Position numbers and translations under genes: made by a program. Of a stretch of DNA of 64,000 bases, positions 9,033 through 17,774 are shown one piece after another. A model generated the notes under the pieces. The model saw only the letters and a list, made by a program, of their open reading frames with translations. It did no database searches and was not told where the DNA came from. Each line of letters starts with the position of its first letter. The first letter of the stretch is position 1. Origin of the DNA: Caldovatus sediminis (GTDB lineage Bacteria; Pseudomonadota; Alphaproteobacteria; Acetobacterales; Acetobacteraceae); NCBI RefSeq assembly GCF_014644455.1, contig NZ_BMKS01000007.1:115699-179698 (forward strand), in the 5' to 3' direction.

Positions 9033-9568
9033 GACCGGGCCTTCCTGCCGCCGCCGGATGCGAAGGAATGGCTTCCGGCGGACGGGGTGGCGCATTGCGC
9101 GGTGGCGGCGACGGAGCGGGTCGCGCCGGATGCCTTCATGGCGCGGCCGATCCGGGCGGCCGCTGTCGCTGTTGATCTGCGTCTGGGCCGATCTTCTCCT
9201 CGCGGCGCATCGAGCGGGCGACGCGCCGCGACATCGGCGTTCGTCGCGTCGCGGCGAGCCCGCGCCTTGCCCACGACGCCACCGCGGCCTTCCGCCGGGC
9301 CAGCGGCGCCGCCTTCGAGGCGGCCTTCCCGCGGGTGCCGCCGCCGGCGCGCGGTAGCAGGCTACCCATGCCGGGAACGGTCCCGATCGACGGCGCCAGG
9401 CTCGACGCCAGCGCCTCCAGAGCCGATCGCGGACGGCCGGAACAGCCGGGAGCGTGAATCGGCTCGGCCAACGACGGGCGGGAGCCGTTGCGGCGAGTTC
9501 AGCTGAGCGAAAACGGCTCCAGGATCCGCCCGGTCCGCGGCGACCGGGCGAAGGCGTTGCGCGGAGAT
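9033..9568 (+). pseudogene. Decayed DDE transposase (IS1182/IS5-like) interrupted by a repeat
   Basis: Three frames in turn give blocks of one transposase family: FLPPPDAKEWLPADGVAHC then TERVAPDAFM in the first (from about 9033), PLSLLICVWA in the second (about 9161-9190), and IFSSRRIERATRRDIGVRRV, AAFRRASGAAFEAAFPRV and GTVPIDGARLDASAS in the third (about 9191-9420). The last block holds the first catalytic Asp of this family. Directly after the 98-bp repeat at 9421-9518 the reading resumes as IRPVRGDRAKALRGD, the expected next block (KIRSVRYDRAKALR in relatives, from memory). There are at least two frameshifts and the C-terminal half is missing, so it is long dead. Confidence 0.7.
9421..9518 (+). 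repeat. 98-bp two-hairpin interspersed repeat, copy R1 (inside the transposase fossil)
   Basis: Full-length 98-bp copy starting AGCCGATCGC and ending AAACGGCT, flanked on both sides by CCAG (9417-9420 and 9519-9522; the match extends to CTCCAG). The left hairpin has a perfect 8-bp outer stem, 9420-9427 with 9458-9465. The right hairpin has a perfect 9-bp stem, 9481-9489 with 9512-9520. It splits the fossil between DASAS and IRPVR, so one CCAG plus the flanks restores the uninterrupted gene. Confidence 0.85.
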
Positions 9569-9762
9569 CGCGGCCCTGAAGCGGCGCTGGCGGACCCGCC
9601 GCGCGTCATCGGACACCTGTTCGCCGAACTTCGTCGCGCCGATCCGCTGCCCGCATCGCAGGCGCACATTCGGCCGCCGCCCGACTGCAGGTGGCCCGGG
9701 TCGTGCTGGCGCCGGAGTCGTCTTGATCGGCGCGCGCCGCCCCGTAGCAAGAGTTGGGCGGC

Positions 9763-10986
9763 TCACCCCTGGCGCGGGCGGAAGACCATGTCGAGGAACC
9801 GCCCGAGGTCGCGGTTCGAACGCGTCCGGACCGCCTCGTCGGCGCCCATCATGTAGGGCCGATCCTCGACGCAGGCGGCGAGGATGAGGCGCCGCAGGAA
9901 CGGCCCCGTCATCGGCAGCCCGGTCCGCAGGTCCCACACCCGTCCGTCCGCGCCGACGCTCAGCCGGCAGGCGCCGAGGAGACGTCCGATGCGCAGCGGC
10001 GGCGTCCCGCCGTCCCATTGGTGCAGCGCCTCGGGGTAGGCGATCACGGTGGCCGCCGACCCGCCGCGCCGCAGGTCCTCGGCGAACGCGGCGCAGCGGT
10101 CGGGGTCGATCAGCTCGTCCCCGGTGCCGTAGAGCATGAGCACCGGCGCGCCGGTCGTGCGCGCCTCCTCGAAGCGCGCGAGGCACGGGCCGTAGAAGGC
10201 GACGTGGCCGGCGAAGCGCTGGCCCTCCGGCGCCAGCCGCTCCGCGACCGTCGCCCAGACCCCGTACATCGCCGCCATGGCGCCGTAGGAGAAGCCGACA
10301 AGGACGACGCGGTCGGGGTCGATCTCGGGGTGCCGCCGGGGCAGGTGGCGCAGCGCCGCGTAGGCGTCGGCGAGCGCCATCGTCTCGGTGATCTCGATCA
10401 GGCGCTCGGTGAAGCCGAGGGCCCGGTCGCGGCGGGCGGCGAAGACGTCGAGGACGACCGCCGCCGCGCCCATCGCCGCGAGCTGGCGCGCATAGGTGAT
10501 CTCGCGCGCGTACCGTATCCCGCCGGCACCGTGCAGCATGACGACGGCGGGGATGGAGCGCGGCGGCGCCGGCCTGGCCTCGTCGGACCGCGGCATGTAG
10601 AGCCGGCCGAGCGCGGTCGTCGGCTCGGCCCGTGCCGCGTCGGCGGGGACGAAGGGGCTGCTGCTCGGGAAGGCGACGTCCACGCCGGCGATGCCGGCGA
10701 CCTCGGCCGGCGCGGGCCACGGGTCGCGCAGATGCCAGCCTTCCTGTGCCGGGGATGGCGCCGCGAGGCCGGCAGCCGAGACGAAGGCCAGGGCCGCGCG
10801 GCGCAGCCACCGCCAGGGACCGCGGCGGCAGCGGCAGGGCGGCGCCCGGCGCCGCGACGCGCCTGACGGGCCGCCGCCGGATTCGACGGACGCGATGGCC
10901 GCGCCTCCCGCCTCGTACGCCGGGTGCGGTGCCGGCCGCGCATCGCCGCCCGGGCCCGCGCGCCGGCCGGAACCTGCCGGCGGCAT
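9763..10986 (-). CDS. Dienelactone hydrolase-like alpha/beta hydrolase, exported
   Basis: Alpha/beta hydrolase of the DLH family. The last 326 residues are the mature enzyme: VVMLHGAGGIRYAREI forms the oxyanion region, GFSYGAM carries the nucleophile Ser (many DLH proteins use Cys), YGTGDELIDPDR the acid and EALHQWDGG the His. Before it lies a signal-like segment, RRAALAFVSAAGLAAPSPAQ, ending near base 10744. The start is uncertain: the nearest in-frame ATG is at 10986, which leaves an unusually long Arg/Pro-rich leader, so a non-ATG start closer to 10820 is possible. Likely periplasmic hydrolysis of an ester or lactone; substrate unknown. Confidence 0.8.
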   Translation of the reverse strand: MPPAGSGRRAGPGGDARPAPHPAYEAGGAAIASVESGGGPSGASRRRAPPCRCRRGPWRWLRRAALAFVSAAGLAAPSPAQEGWHLRDPWPAPAEVAGIAGVDVAFPSSSPFVPADAARAEPTTALGRLYMPRSDEARPAPPRSIPAVVMLHGAGGIRYAREITYARQLAAMGAAAVVLDVFAARRDRALGFTERLIEITETMALADAYAALRHLPRRHPEIDPDRVVLVGFSYGAMAAMYGVWATVAERLAPEGQRFAGHVAFYGPCLARFEEARTTGAPVLMLYGTGDELIDPDRCAAFAEDLRRGGSAATVIAYPEALHQWDGGTPPLRIGRLLGACRLSVGADGRVWDLRTGLPMTGPFLRRLILAACVEDRPYMMGADEAVRTRSNRDLGRFLDMVFRPRQG

Positions 10987-11373
10987 GGCCGGGCCGAGAT
11001 GCGCGCCGGCCCCCGATCCACGCCGTGCGCGGCGCCCGCGGTGCCGGCGCCGCCGTGCGGCAGCCGATGCTGCCGGCGCCGGTCGCCAGCGATGCACGGG
11101 ACGTGAAGCCATGACTCGCGCGGGTGCCTTGCGCCGTGGGCATCGCACGGTGGACCCGCCGATGGCAACCGCGATCGGTACGCGGCCAGGGCGGGGCGCC
11201 CGCAAATCGCCTCGATCCCCGGCTCGCAAGGGGCGGGATGCGTCGCCGCGGCGATCGCCCCGAAGGCGGCACCTGGACATGCGCGCCGGCCTTGCGCACG
11301 GTTGATCCGCCGTGCGCAGCGGGCATCCTGCGCAGGCCATCCGACAACGAACCGACGACGGAGGAGGAGACAC
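10987..11373. other. Intergenic region upstream of a binding-protein gene
   Basis: About 390 bases between the divergent hydrolase and binding-protein genes. No reading frame resembles a known family and no strong promoter was found. The one clear element is the ribosome binding site GGAGGAGGAG at about 11360, placed for the ATG at 11374. Confidence 0.35.
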
Positions 11374-12618
11374 ATGCGACGGTCCTTGGTGTTCGCGTCT
11401 GCCCTGGCCCTCGGCCTCGGCATCCTGGCGGGGCAGGCCGGGGCGCAGCAGCGCCCTGCGCAGCGCGACGCCGTTCGCATCGGCATCCTGAGCGACATGT
11501 CGGGCAGCTTCGCCGACGTGGCGGGACCGGGCTCGGTCGTGGCCGCGCAGCTGGCGGCGGAGGATTTCGGCGGCCGCGCGGCGGGGCTGCCGGTGCAGAT
11601 CGTCTCCGGCGACCACCAGAACCGCGCCGACGTCGGTTCCGCCCTCGCGCGCCGGTGGGTGGACGTGGATGGCGTGGACGCCATCGTGGACCTGCCGAAC
11701 TCCGCGGTCGCGCTCGCGGTCGGTGACGTGGTCCGCAACGCCAACCGGACCATGCTGGTGACCGCCGCCGTGACCACCCGGCTCACCGGCGACGCCTGCT
11801 CGCCCAACACGGTCCACTACTCGCTCGACAACTGGTCGATGGCGAACGTGCCGAGCCGCGCGCTGGTGCGGGAGGGCGGCTCGACCTGGTTCTACATCAC
11901 CGCCGACTACGTCTTCGGCCACGATCTGGAGCAGCAGTCGGCCAACGCGGTGCGGCGGGCCGGGGGCCGGGTCCTCGGCTCGGTGCGGCACCCGCTGGGG
12001 ACGGCGGACTTCTCCTCCGTGCTGCTGCAGGCCCAGGCCTCGCGCGCCGAGGTGGTCGCGCTGGCCAATTCGCAGGCCGACTTCATCAACGCCATGAAGC
12101 AGGCGGGCGAGTTCGGCCTCACCCGGCGCGGCCAGCGCGTGCTCGGCCTCGCGGTCTACGTGTCGGACATCGTCTCCCTCGGGCTCGAGGCGACGCAGGG
12201 GGCGATCGTCACCGGCAACTGGTACTGGGACATGAACGACGGCACGCGCGACTTCGCCCGGCGCTTTGCCGCGCGGCACAACGGCCGGATGCCGACCGCG
12301 CTGCAGGCCAACGTCTACGCCGCGGTGCTGCATTTCCTGAAGGCCGTGGACGCGGTGGGCGGCTCGACCGACGGGCGGGCGGTGGTCGCGCGGATGAAGG
12401 AGATGCCCACCGACGACCGGCTGTTCGGCCGCGGCTCGATCCGCGCCGACGGGCGGCGCATGAGCCCGGTCTACGTCTTCCAGGTGAAGGCGCCCGGCGA
12501 GTCGAGCGGCCCCTACGACGTCTACCGCCTGGTCCGCGAGGTGCCGATCGAGGAGGCCTACCGTCCGATCGAGGAGGGCGGCTGCCCGCTGGTGGCGGGC
12601 GGCCGCAGGGGCGGCTAG
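11374..12618 (+). CDS. ABC transporter substrate-binding protein, branched-chain amino acid/urea type
   Basis: Periplasmic binding protein of 414 residues in the Leu/Ile/Val-type fold (Peripla_BP_6). A signal peptide, residues 1-25, ends GQAGAQQ; the mature part opens VRIGILSDMSGSFADVAGPG and contains RWVDVDGVDAIVDLPNSAVA and WFYITADYVFGHDLEQ, typical of the family. The ATG at 11374 sits behind a strong GGAGGAG. There is no permease here; the neighbouring M20 amidohydrolase 91 bases downstream on the same strand suggests uptake of an N-acyl or amide compound. It is not part of the liv operon at 25-30 kb, which has its own binding protein. Confidence 0.88.
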   Translation: MRRSLVFASALALGLGILAGQAGAQQRPAQRDAVRIGILSDMSGSFADVAGPGSVVAAQLAAEDFGGRAAGLPVQIVSGDHQNRADVGSALARRWVDVDGVDAIVDLPNSAVALAVGDVVRNANRTMLVTAAVTTRLTGDACSPNTVHYSLDNWSMANVPSRALVREGGSTWFYITADYVFGHDLEQQSANAVRRAGGRVLGSVRHPLGTADFSSVLLQAQASRAEVVALANSQADFINAMKQAGEFGLTRRGQRVLGLAVYVSDIVSLGLEATQGAIVTGNWYWDMNDGTRDFARRFAARHNGRMPTALQANVYAAVLHFLKAVDAVGGSTDGRAVVARMKEMPTDDRLFGRGSIRADGRRMSPVYVFQVKAPGESSGPYDVYRLVREVPIEEAYRPIEEGGCPLVAGGRRGG

Positions 12619-12709
12619 GAAACCGCCGACCATCGCCTCGTCGCCCAGGCGCACGCCCGGTGCGGTGGGCGCGGACCGGTTCCGGACCGAACGGAGGGAG
12701 CCCCGACCG

Positions 12710-13927
12710 ATGAAGCGACGCGGCGCGATCACGGCCGGGATCGAGCGCCACCTGCCCGAGCTGGTCGCGCTGCGGCGCGACATCCACGCCCACCCCGAAC
12801 TCGGCAACGAGGAGACGCGCACCGCCGCGCTGGTCGCCGACCGGCTGCGCCGCTGGGGCATCGAGACCACCGAGCGCGTCGGCGGGACCGGCGTCGTCGG
12901 CACGCTGAGGGGGCGACGGCCGGGGCAGGGCGCGATCGCGCTGCGCGCGGACATGGACGCCCTCGCGCTGACCGAGCAGACCGGTCTTCCCTACGCCTCC
13001 GCCAACCCCGGCCGCATGCACGCCTGCGGCCATGACGGCCACACCGCCATGCTGCTCGGCGCCGCGCGGGTGCTGGCCGAGGATCCCGACTTCGCCGGCA
13101 CCGTGCACTTCATCTTCCAGCCCGCCGAGGAGGGCCGCGGCGGCGCGAAGGCGATGCTCGACGACGGCCTGTTCGACCGCTTCCCCTGCGATGCGGTGTA
13201 CGGCCTGCACAACATGCCGGGCCTCCCGGTCGGCCGGTTCGCGGCGCGCAAGGGGCCGATGATGGCGGCCTCCGGCCGGTGGACGGTGACCTTCCGCGGC
13301 ACCGGCGGTCACGGCGGCAATTCGCCGCACAGCGCGACCGACCTCGCCGTCGCGCAGGCGATCTTCGTGCAGGCGCTGCAGGGCGTCGTCAGCCGGGACG
13401 TGCCGGCGCTGGAGTCGGTGGTGATCAGCGTCGGCCACATCGGCGGGGGCTCGATCGAGGCGCTGAACGTGATGCCCGCCGAGCTGGTGGTGGGCGGCAC
13501 GATGCGCGCCTTCAACGCGCCGATGCAGGCGCTGGTGGAGCGGCGCATCCGCGAACTCGCCGAGCTGTCGGCCGCCACGCAGGGGGCGAGCGCGGAGACG
13601 CGGCTCTGGTGGAACGCGGTGCCGCTGGTCAACCACGGCCCGCAGACCGAGGCCGCCCTCGCCGCAGCGCGCCGCGTCGCCGGCGCCGACCGGGTGGACG
13701 CGGAGACGGCGCCCGTCACCGGCGGCGAGGACTTCGCCTACATGCTGCAGGCCAGGCCCGGCGCCTTCGTGTTCCTCGGCAACGGCACGGCCGGCGAGCG
13801 CGGCGGCGCGTGCCACGACCTGCACTCGCCGCTCTACGACTTCAACGACGCGGCGCTCCCGCACGGCGTCGCCTACTGGGTGGCGCTGGTGCGGCAGGAG
13901 CTGGGGGGCGGATCGTCCGACGCCTGA
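12710..13927 (+). CDS. M20 family amidohydrolase/carboxypeptidase
   Basis: Metal-dependent amidohydrolase of 405 residues, like hippurate hydrolases and N-acyl-amino-acid deacylases. Metal ligands are visible in MHACGHDGHTAML (Cys and His), PAEEGRGG (the Glu pair with the general base), YGLHNMPG (His) and the C-terminal CHDLHSPLYDFND. The dimerisation domain with FRGTGGHGGNSPH follows the first catalytic half. The ATG at 12710 has GGAGGGAG upstream. It follows the binding-protein gene on the same strand by 91 bases, so the pair may import and deacylate one compound. Confidence 0.92.
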   Translation: MKRRGAITAGIERHLPELVALRRDIHAHPELGNEETRTAALVADRLRRWGIETTERVGGTGVVGTLRGRRPGQGAIALRADMDALALTEQTGLPYASANPGRMHACGHDGHTAMLLGAARVLAEDPDFAGTVHFIFQPAEEGRGGAKAMLDDGLFDRFPCDAVYGLHNMPGLPVGRFAARKGPMMAASGRWTVTFRGTGGHGGNSPHSATDLAVAQAIFVQALQGVVSRDVPALESVVISVGHIGGGSIEALNVMPAELVVGGTMRAFNAPMQALVERRIRELAELSAATQGASAETRLWWNAVPLVNHGPQTEAALAAARRVAGADRVDAETAPVTGGEDFAYMLQARPGAFVFLGNGTAGERGGACHDLHSPLYDFNDAALPHGVAYWVALVRQELGGGSSDA

Positions 13928-13999
13928 CGCGCGCCGGTCCGGACCGCCCGGCCGGGGGTCCGGTCGGCCGGCGCATCGCCCCCGGCGACAGGGCGCCGC

Positions 14000-14044
14000 G
14001 GCCACTTCACGCTCCCGGCTGTCCCCGGCCGTCCGCGATCTGCC
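14000..14044 (-). repeat. Half copy (R6) of the 98-bp interspersed repeat
   Basis: Only the left-hairpin half is recognisable. On the minus strand it starts GGCAGATCGCGGACGGC and continues through ACAGCCGGGAGCGTGAA, matching copies R1 and R3. The start of the repeat directly follows CTAG (14045-14048), whose TAG is the stop codon of the nucleotidyltransferase gene. The other half has diverged beyond recognition. Confidence 0.65.
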
Positions 14045-14812
14045 CTAGGAAGGCTCGTCCTCCAGGCGCGGCAGGACCTCGGCGCGGGCGCGGGCGACGT
14101 CCGCCGCGAAGTCGATCTCGATCCAGGGCAGGCCGGTGACATCGGCGGCGCCGAACCGGTGCGGCGCCGCGAGGATCAGGTCGCGGATCGCCTCCTCGTA
14201 CTCCAGCGCCGTGCGCCCCGCCTCGACATGGGCGGCGCAGCGGTCGGCGAGGGCGGCGGCCATCGCGCCGGAGAAGCGGAAGAAGCCGACCGACTCGCCG
14301 TGCCAGTCGTGCGCGTGCTCGGGCCGCTTGCGGAAGTCCACGATCCGGTCGCCGCGGAAGCAGACCTTGACCGGCTCCTCGCCCGGCTCGATGTCGCGGT
14401 CCACGAGCAGGACGTTCTCGCCGGGCGCCGCCAGGAGCCGCGCGATCATCCGCCGGTCGTAGAGGACATCGCCGTCCATCAGCAGCAGCGGGCCGCCGCC
14501 CGCGCGCAGGCGGTCCGCCTGCGCCCAGAGCGAGACCAGGCTGCCCTCCCGGTAGCGGGGATTGTGGACGAAGCGGACGCGCTCGCCCTCGCCGAGGCGC
14601 GCGACCTCGGCCTCGATCCGCTCCCGTCCGTGCCCGACGGTGATGCTGACCTCCTCGACCCCGCAGGCCCGCAGCGCCGCCAGGTGGCGCTCGAGGAGCG
14701 TCCGGCCGCCGAACTCGAGCAGGACCTTCGGCCGGCCATCGGCGGCGCCGAGCCGCCGCCCGACCCCGGCCGCCAGGATGATCGCGGAGGCGGTCGGCCC
14801 ATGCTGCGACAA
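14045..14812 (-). CDS. Nucleotidyltransferase of the phosphonate locus (NTP_transferase family)
   Basis: Sugar/choline-phosphate-type nucleotidyltransferase of 255 residues. The N-terminal signature [15 protein letters not shown], then [18 protein letters not shown], gives the nucleotide-binding loop and catalytic Lys; [11 protein letters not shown] supplies the metal-binding Asp. It is divergent from the PEP mutase operon with about 100 bases between starts, so its likely job is to activate 2-aminoethylphosphonate with CTP to CMP-aminoethylphosphonate, as the related domain of PntC does (inference). I use the TTG at 14812, which has GGGGAGGAG eight bases upstream; no ATG fits the conserved start. 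The stop TAG touches repeat R6. Confidence 0.82.
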   Translation of the reverse strand: MSQHGPTASAIILAAGVGRRLGAADGRPKVLLEFGGRTLLERHLAALRACGVEEVSITVGHGRERIEAEVARLGEGERVRFVHNPRYREGSLVSLWAQADRLRAGGGPLLLMDGDVLYDRRMIARLLAAPGENVLLVDRDIEPGEEPVKVCFRGDRIVDFRKRPEHAHDWHGESVGFFRFSGAMAAALADRCAAHVEAGRTALEYEEAIRDLILAAPHRFGAADVTGLPWIEIDFAADVARARAEVLPRLEDEPS

Positions 14813-14915
14813 GGAACGGCTCCTCCCCGGGGATGACACTGCGGCGAAATCCCGATTACGGTGGCCTTCGGCCCACGCGCCGACCATGTCCGCGTCTACA
14901 CCGGGAGGCTGCATT

Positions 14916-16580
14916 TTGGGAGACGTCGTTCCGTCCGGCCTGCGGGGCTTCGAGTCCGCCCTCCGCCCCCCCGCGACGCGCTTCGCGGCGCTGCGGCGCG
15001 AGATCGCCTCGCCCTCGCTCTCCTTCCTGATGGAGGCCCATGACGGCCTCTCGGCGAAGATCGTCGAGGAGGCGGGCTTCCGCGGGATCTGGGCGTCGGG
15101 CCTCACCATGTCGGCCGCGCTCGGCCTGCGCGACAGCAACGAGGCGTCGTGGACGCAGGTGCTCGACGTCCTCGAATACATGGCCGACGCCACGACCCTG
15201 CCGATCCTGGTGGACGGCGACACCGGCCACGGCAATTTCAACAACGTCCGCCGCTTCGTGCGCAAGCTGTGCGAGCGCGGCCTCGCCGGCGTCTGCCTCG
15301 AGGACAAGCTGTTCCCCAAGACCAACTCCTTCATCGGCGAGGGGCAGCCGCTCGCCGACATCGAGGAGTTCTGCGGCCGCATCAAGGCGGGCAAGGACAG
15401 CCAGCTCGACGACGACTTCGTCCTCGTCGCCCGCGTCGAGGCGCTGGTCTCCGGTCTCGGCATGGAGGAGGCGCTGCGCCGGGCGGAGGCCTACCACCGC
15501 GCCGGGGCGGACGCGATCCTGATCCACTCCAAGCAGTCCACCGCCGACGAGATCTTCGCCTTCGCCCGGCACTGGGCCAATCGCGCGCCGCTGGTGATCG
15601 TGCCGACCATGTACTACGCCACGCCGACCGCGCTGTTCCGCGAGGCGGGCATCTCGACCGTGATCTGGGCCAACCACCTGCTGCGCGCGGCGATCGTCGC
15701 CATGCGCGAGACGGCGGCCCGCATCCGCCGGGACGAGTCCCTGCTGCGGGTCGAGGGCCAGGTGGCGTCGGTGAAGGACATCTTCCGCCTGGTCGGCAAC
15801 GCGGAGCTCGAGCAGGCCGAGAAGCGCTACCTGCCGGCCAGGCCGACGGCGGCGGCGATCGTGCTCGCGGCCTCGGGGGGCGATCCCGGCGGCTCGGGCG
15901 CCGGCCGGCCGAAATGCATGGTGGACATCCGCGGGCGGTCGCTGCTCGCGACCCTCGTCGGCACGCTGCGGGAGAGCGGCATCCGCGACATCGCCGTGGT
16001 GCGCGGCTACGGCAGGGAGGCGGTGCGGCTCGGCGGCGTGCGGATGGTGGACAACGACCGCCATGCCGAGACCGGCGAGGCCTGGTCCCTCGCCTGCGCG
16101 CGCGAGGCGATCCGGGGCGAGACGGTCCTCGCCTATGGCGACGTGCTGTTCCGCCGGTATGTCCTCGATTCCCTCCTGGCCAGCGGCGCCGATGCGGTCC
16201 TCGCGGTGGACGCCTCGGGCGGCGCGCGGCGGGGCCCCTCGCCGAGCCTCCCCGATCTGGTGGTCGCCGACCGCCGCTTCTCGGGGCACTTCCTGGACGA
16301 CGCCCCGGCGCATCTCCGCCGCGTGGCGAACGACATCCCGCCGGAGGAGGCCTGCGGCGAGTGGATGGGCCTCGCCCGCTTCAGCGCCCGCGGCGCCGGG
16401 TGGCTGCGCGAGGAGATCGCCGCGCTCGAGGCCGAAGGGCTGCTCGAGACCGCCGACCTGCCGCTCCTCCTGACCCGCCTCGCCGCGCGCCATCCGGTCC
16501 AGGTCCTCTACTTCACCGGCCCCTGCTGGCTCGACGTGGACACCCTCGGCGACCTCGCCGAGGCCCGCAACTTCGGCTAG
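14916..16580 (+). CDS. Phosphoenolpyruvate mutase fused to a nucleotidyltransferase domain
   Basis: Two-domain protein of 554 residues. Residues about 30-305 are phosphoenolpyruvate mutase, which moves the phosphate of PEP to make the C-P bond of phosphonopyruvate; the diagnostic [10 protein letters not shown] (129-138) and the Mg-site [15 protein letters not shown] are intact. Residues about 310-554 form a nucleotidyltransferase-like domain with [26 protein letters not shown] and [11 protein letters not shown]. Its first loop reads [17 protein letters not shown], not the usual tight GxGxR loop, so its activity needs testing. The start is probably TTG 14916 (GGGAGG seven bases before); an in-frame ATG at 14886 lacks a ribosome binding site. 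First gene of the phosphonate operon. Confidence 0.9.
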   Translation: MGDVVPSGLRGFESALRPPATRFAALRREIASPSLSFLMEAHDGLSAKIVEEAGFRGIWASGLTMSAALGLRDSNEASWTQVLDVLEYMADATTLPILVDGDTGHGNFNNVRRFVRKLCERGLAGVCLEDKLFPKTNSFIGEGQPLADIEEFCGRIKAGKDSQLDDDFVLVARVEALVSGLGMEEALRRAEAYHRAGADAILIHSKQSTADEIFAFARHWANRAPLVIVPTMYYATPTALFREAGISTVIWANHLLRAAIVAMRETAARIRRDESLLRVEGQVASVKDIFRLVGNAELEQAEKRYLPARPTAAAIVLAASGGDPGGSGAGRPKCMVDIRGRSLLATLVGTLRESGIRDIAVVRGYGREAVRLGGVRMVDNDRHAETGEAWSLACAREAIRGETVLAYGDVLFRRYVLDSLLASGADAVLAVDASGGARRGPSPSLPDLVVADRRFSGHFLDDAPAHLRRVANDIPPEEACGEWMGLARFSARGAGWLREEIAALEAEGLLETADLPLLLTRLAARHPVQVLYFTGPCWLDVDTLGDLAEARNFG

Positions 16581-16592
16581 CCTGCGCGCCCC

Positions 16593-17774
16593 ATGATCGC
16601 AGCGAGCGACTTCTTCGCCGAGGCCGCCCGCGCCGGCTTCGACTTCTACACCGGCGTGCCGTGCAGCTTCCTCACGCCGCTGATCAACGGCGCGCTCTCC
16701 GCGCCCGGCCTCGCCTATGTCGGCGCCGCGAGCGAGGGCGAGGCCGTCGCCATCGCCGCGGGGGCGTGGCTCGCCGGGCGCCAGACGGTCGTGATGTGCC
16801 AGAACTCCGGCCTCGGCAACGCGGTCAACCCGCTCACCTCGCTGAACGAGCCCTTCCGCATCCCGACCCTGCTGATCGTCACCTGGCGCGGCGAGCCCGG
16901 CATCCCCGACGAGCCGCAGCACGCGCTGATGGGACGCATCACGCAGGACCTGCTCGCGGTCATCGGCGTGCCGCACGCGCCCTTCCCCGCCGCGCGCGAG
17001 GCCCTCGCCCCCGCCTTCGCCGAGGCGACGGAGCGGATGCGGAGCACCGGCCTCCCCTTCGCCTTCGTCATGCGCAAGGGCGACGTGGCGGAGGAGGAGC
17101 TGCGCCCGGCCGACCGCCCGCTGCCGGCGCCGGGCCGCCGCGCCGACTTCCCCGCCGGCGCCGCCGGGCGGCCCGCGCGCGCGGCGGCGCTGGAGCGCTT
17201 CCTGCGGCTCGTCCCGGAGAACGGCGCGGTGATCGCGACGACGGGCAAATGCGGGCGGGAGCTCTTCACCCTCGCCGACCGGCCGCAGCACCTCTACCAG
17301 GTCGGCTCGATGGGCGGGGCGAGCGGCATGGCGCTCGGCGTCGCGCTGAACACCCGCGCGCCGGTCTTCGTCCTCGACGGGGACGGCGCGGCGCTGATGA
17401 AGCTCGGCACCTTCGCCACCATCGGCGCCTGCGCCCCGCGCAACCTCGTCCACATCCTGCTCGACAACGGCGTGCACGATTCGACCGGCGGCCAGCCGAC
17501 CGTCTCGGCCTCGGTGGACTTCGCCGCCGTCGCGCTCGCCTGCGGCTACGCCTACGCCGCCGCCTGCGCCGGTCTCGACGGGTTCGAGGCCGCCTTGCGC
17601 GAGGCGATGGCCCGGCCCGGACCGGCGCTGATCCATCTGCGCATCGCGCCCGGCTCGATGGCGAAGCTCGGGCGCCCGACCGTGCCGCCGCCGGAGGTGG
17701 CGCGGCGCTTCCGGGCGTTCCTGGCCGGCGTCGCCGCGGCCGCGGCGGGACGGGACGCGGCGGCGGCCGCGTGA
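16593..17774 (+). CDS. aepY: Phosphonopyruvate decarboxylase
   Basis: Thiamine-diphosphate enzyme of 393 residues that decarboxylates phosphonopyruvate to phosphonoacetaldehyde, the step that pulls the unfavourable PEP mutase reaction forward. The N-terminal pyrimidine-binding half starts DFFAEAARAGFDFYTGVPCS and contains YVGAASEGEAVAIAAG with the conserved Glu. The C-terminal half has the diphosphate/Mg motif LDGDGAALMKLG ending ILLDN (about residues 258-292). It lies 12 bases after the mutase gene and its TGA overlaps the GTG of the next gene (GTGA), showing tight translational coupling. Confidence 0.94.
   Translation: MIAASDFFAEAARAGFDFYTGVPCSFLTPLINGALSAPGLAYVGAASEGEAVAIAAGAWLAGRQTVVMCQNSGLGNAVNPLTSLNEPFRIPTLLIVTWRGEPGIPDEPQHALMGRITQDLLAVIGVPHAPFPAAREALAPAFAEATERMRSTGLPFAFVMRKGDVAEEELRPADRPLPAPGRRADFPAGAAGRPARAAALERFLRLVPENGAVIATTGKCGRELFTLADRPQHLYQVGSMGGASGMALGVALNTRAPVFVLDGDGAALMKLGTFATIGACAPRNLVHILLDNGVHDSTGGQPTVSASVDFAAVALACGYAYAAACAGLDGFEAALREAMARPGPALIHLRIAPGSMAKLGRPTVPPPEVARRFRAFLAGVAAAAAGRDAAAAA

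Larger units (their letters stand above)
8756..9762. other. Kilobase gap holding a transposase fossil and a 98-bp repeat
   Basis: No intact gene. Bases 9033-9568 hold a decayed DDE transposase interrupted at 9421-9518 by an interspersed repeat (both listed separately). The flanking stretches 8756-9032 and 9569-9762 show no recognisable product. Arg-rich open frames on the minus strand here are antisense to the fossil. Confidence 0.6.

Noticed and set aside
8831..9274. Arg/Ala-rich minus-strand frame resembling a histone-like protein
   Set aside because: It is antisense to the transposase fossil and has no conserved sequence or ribosome binding site.
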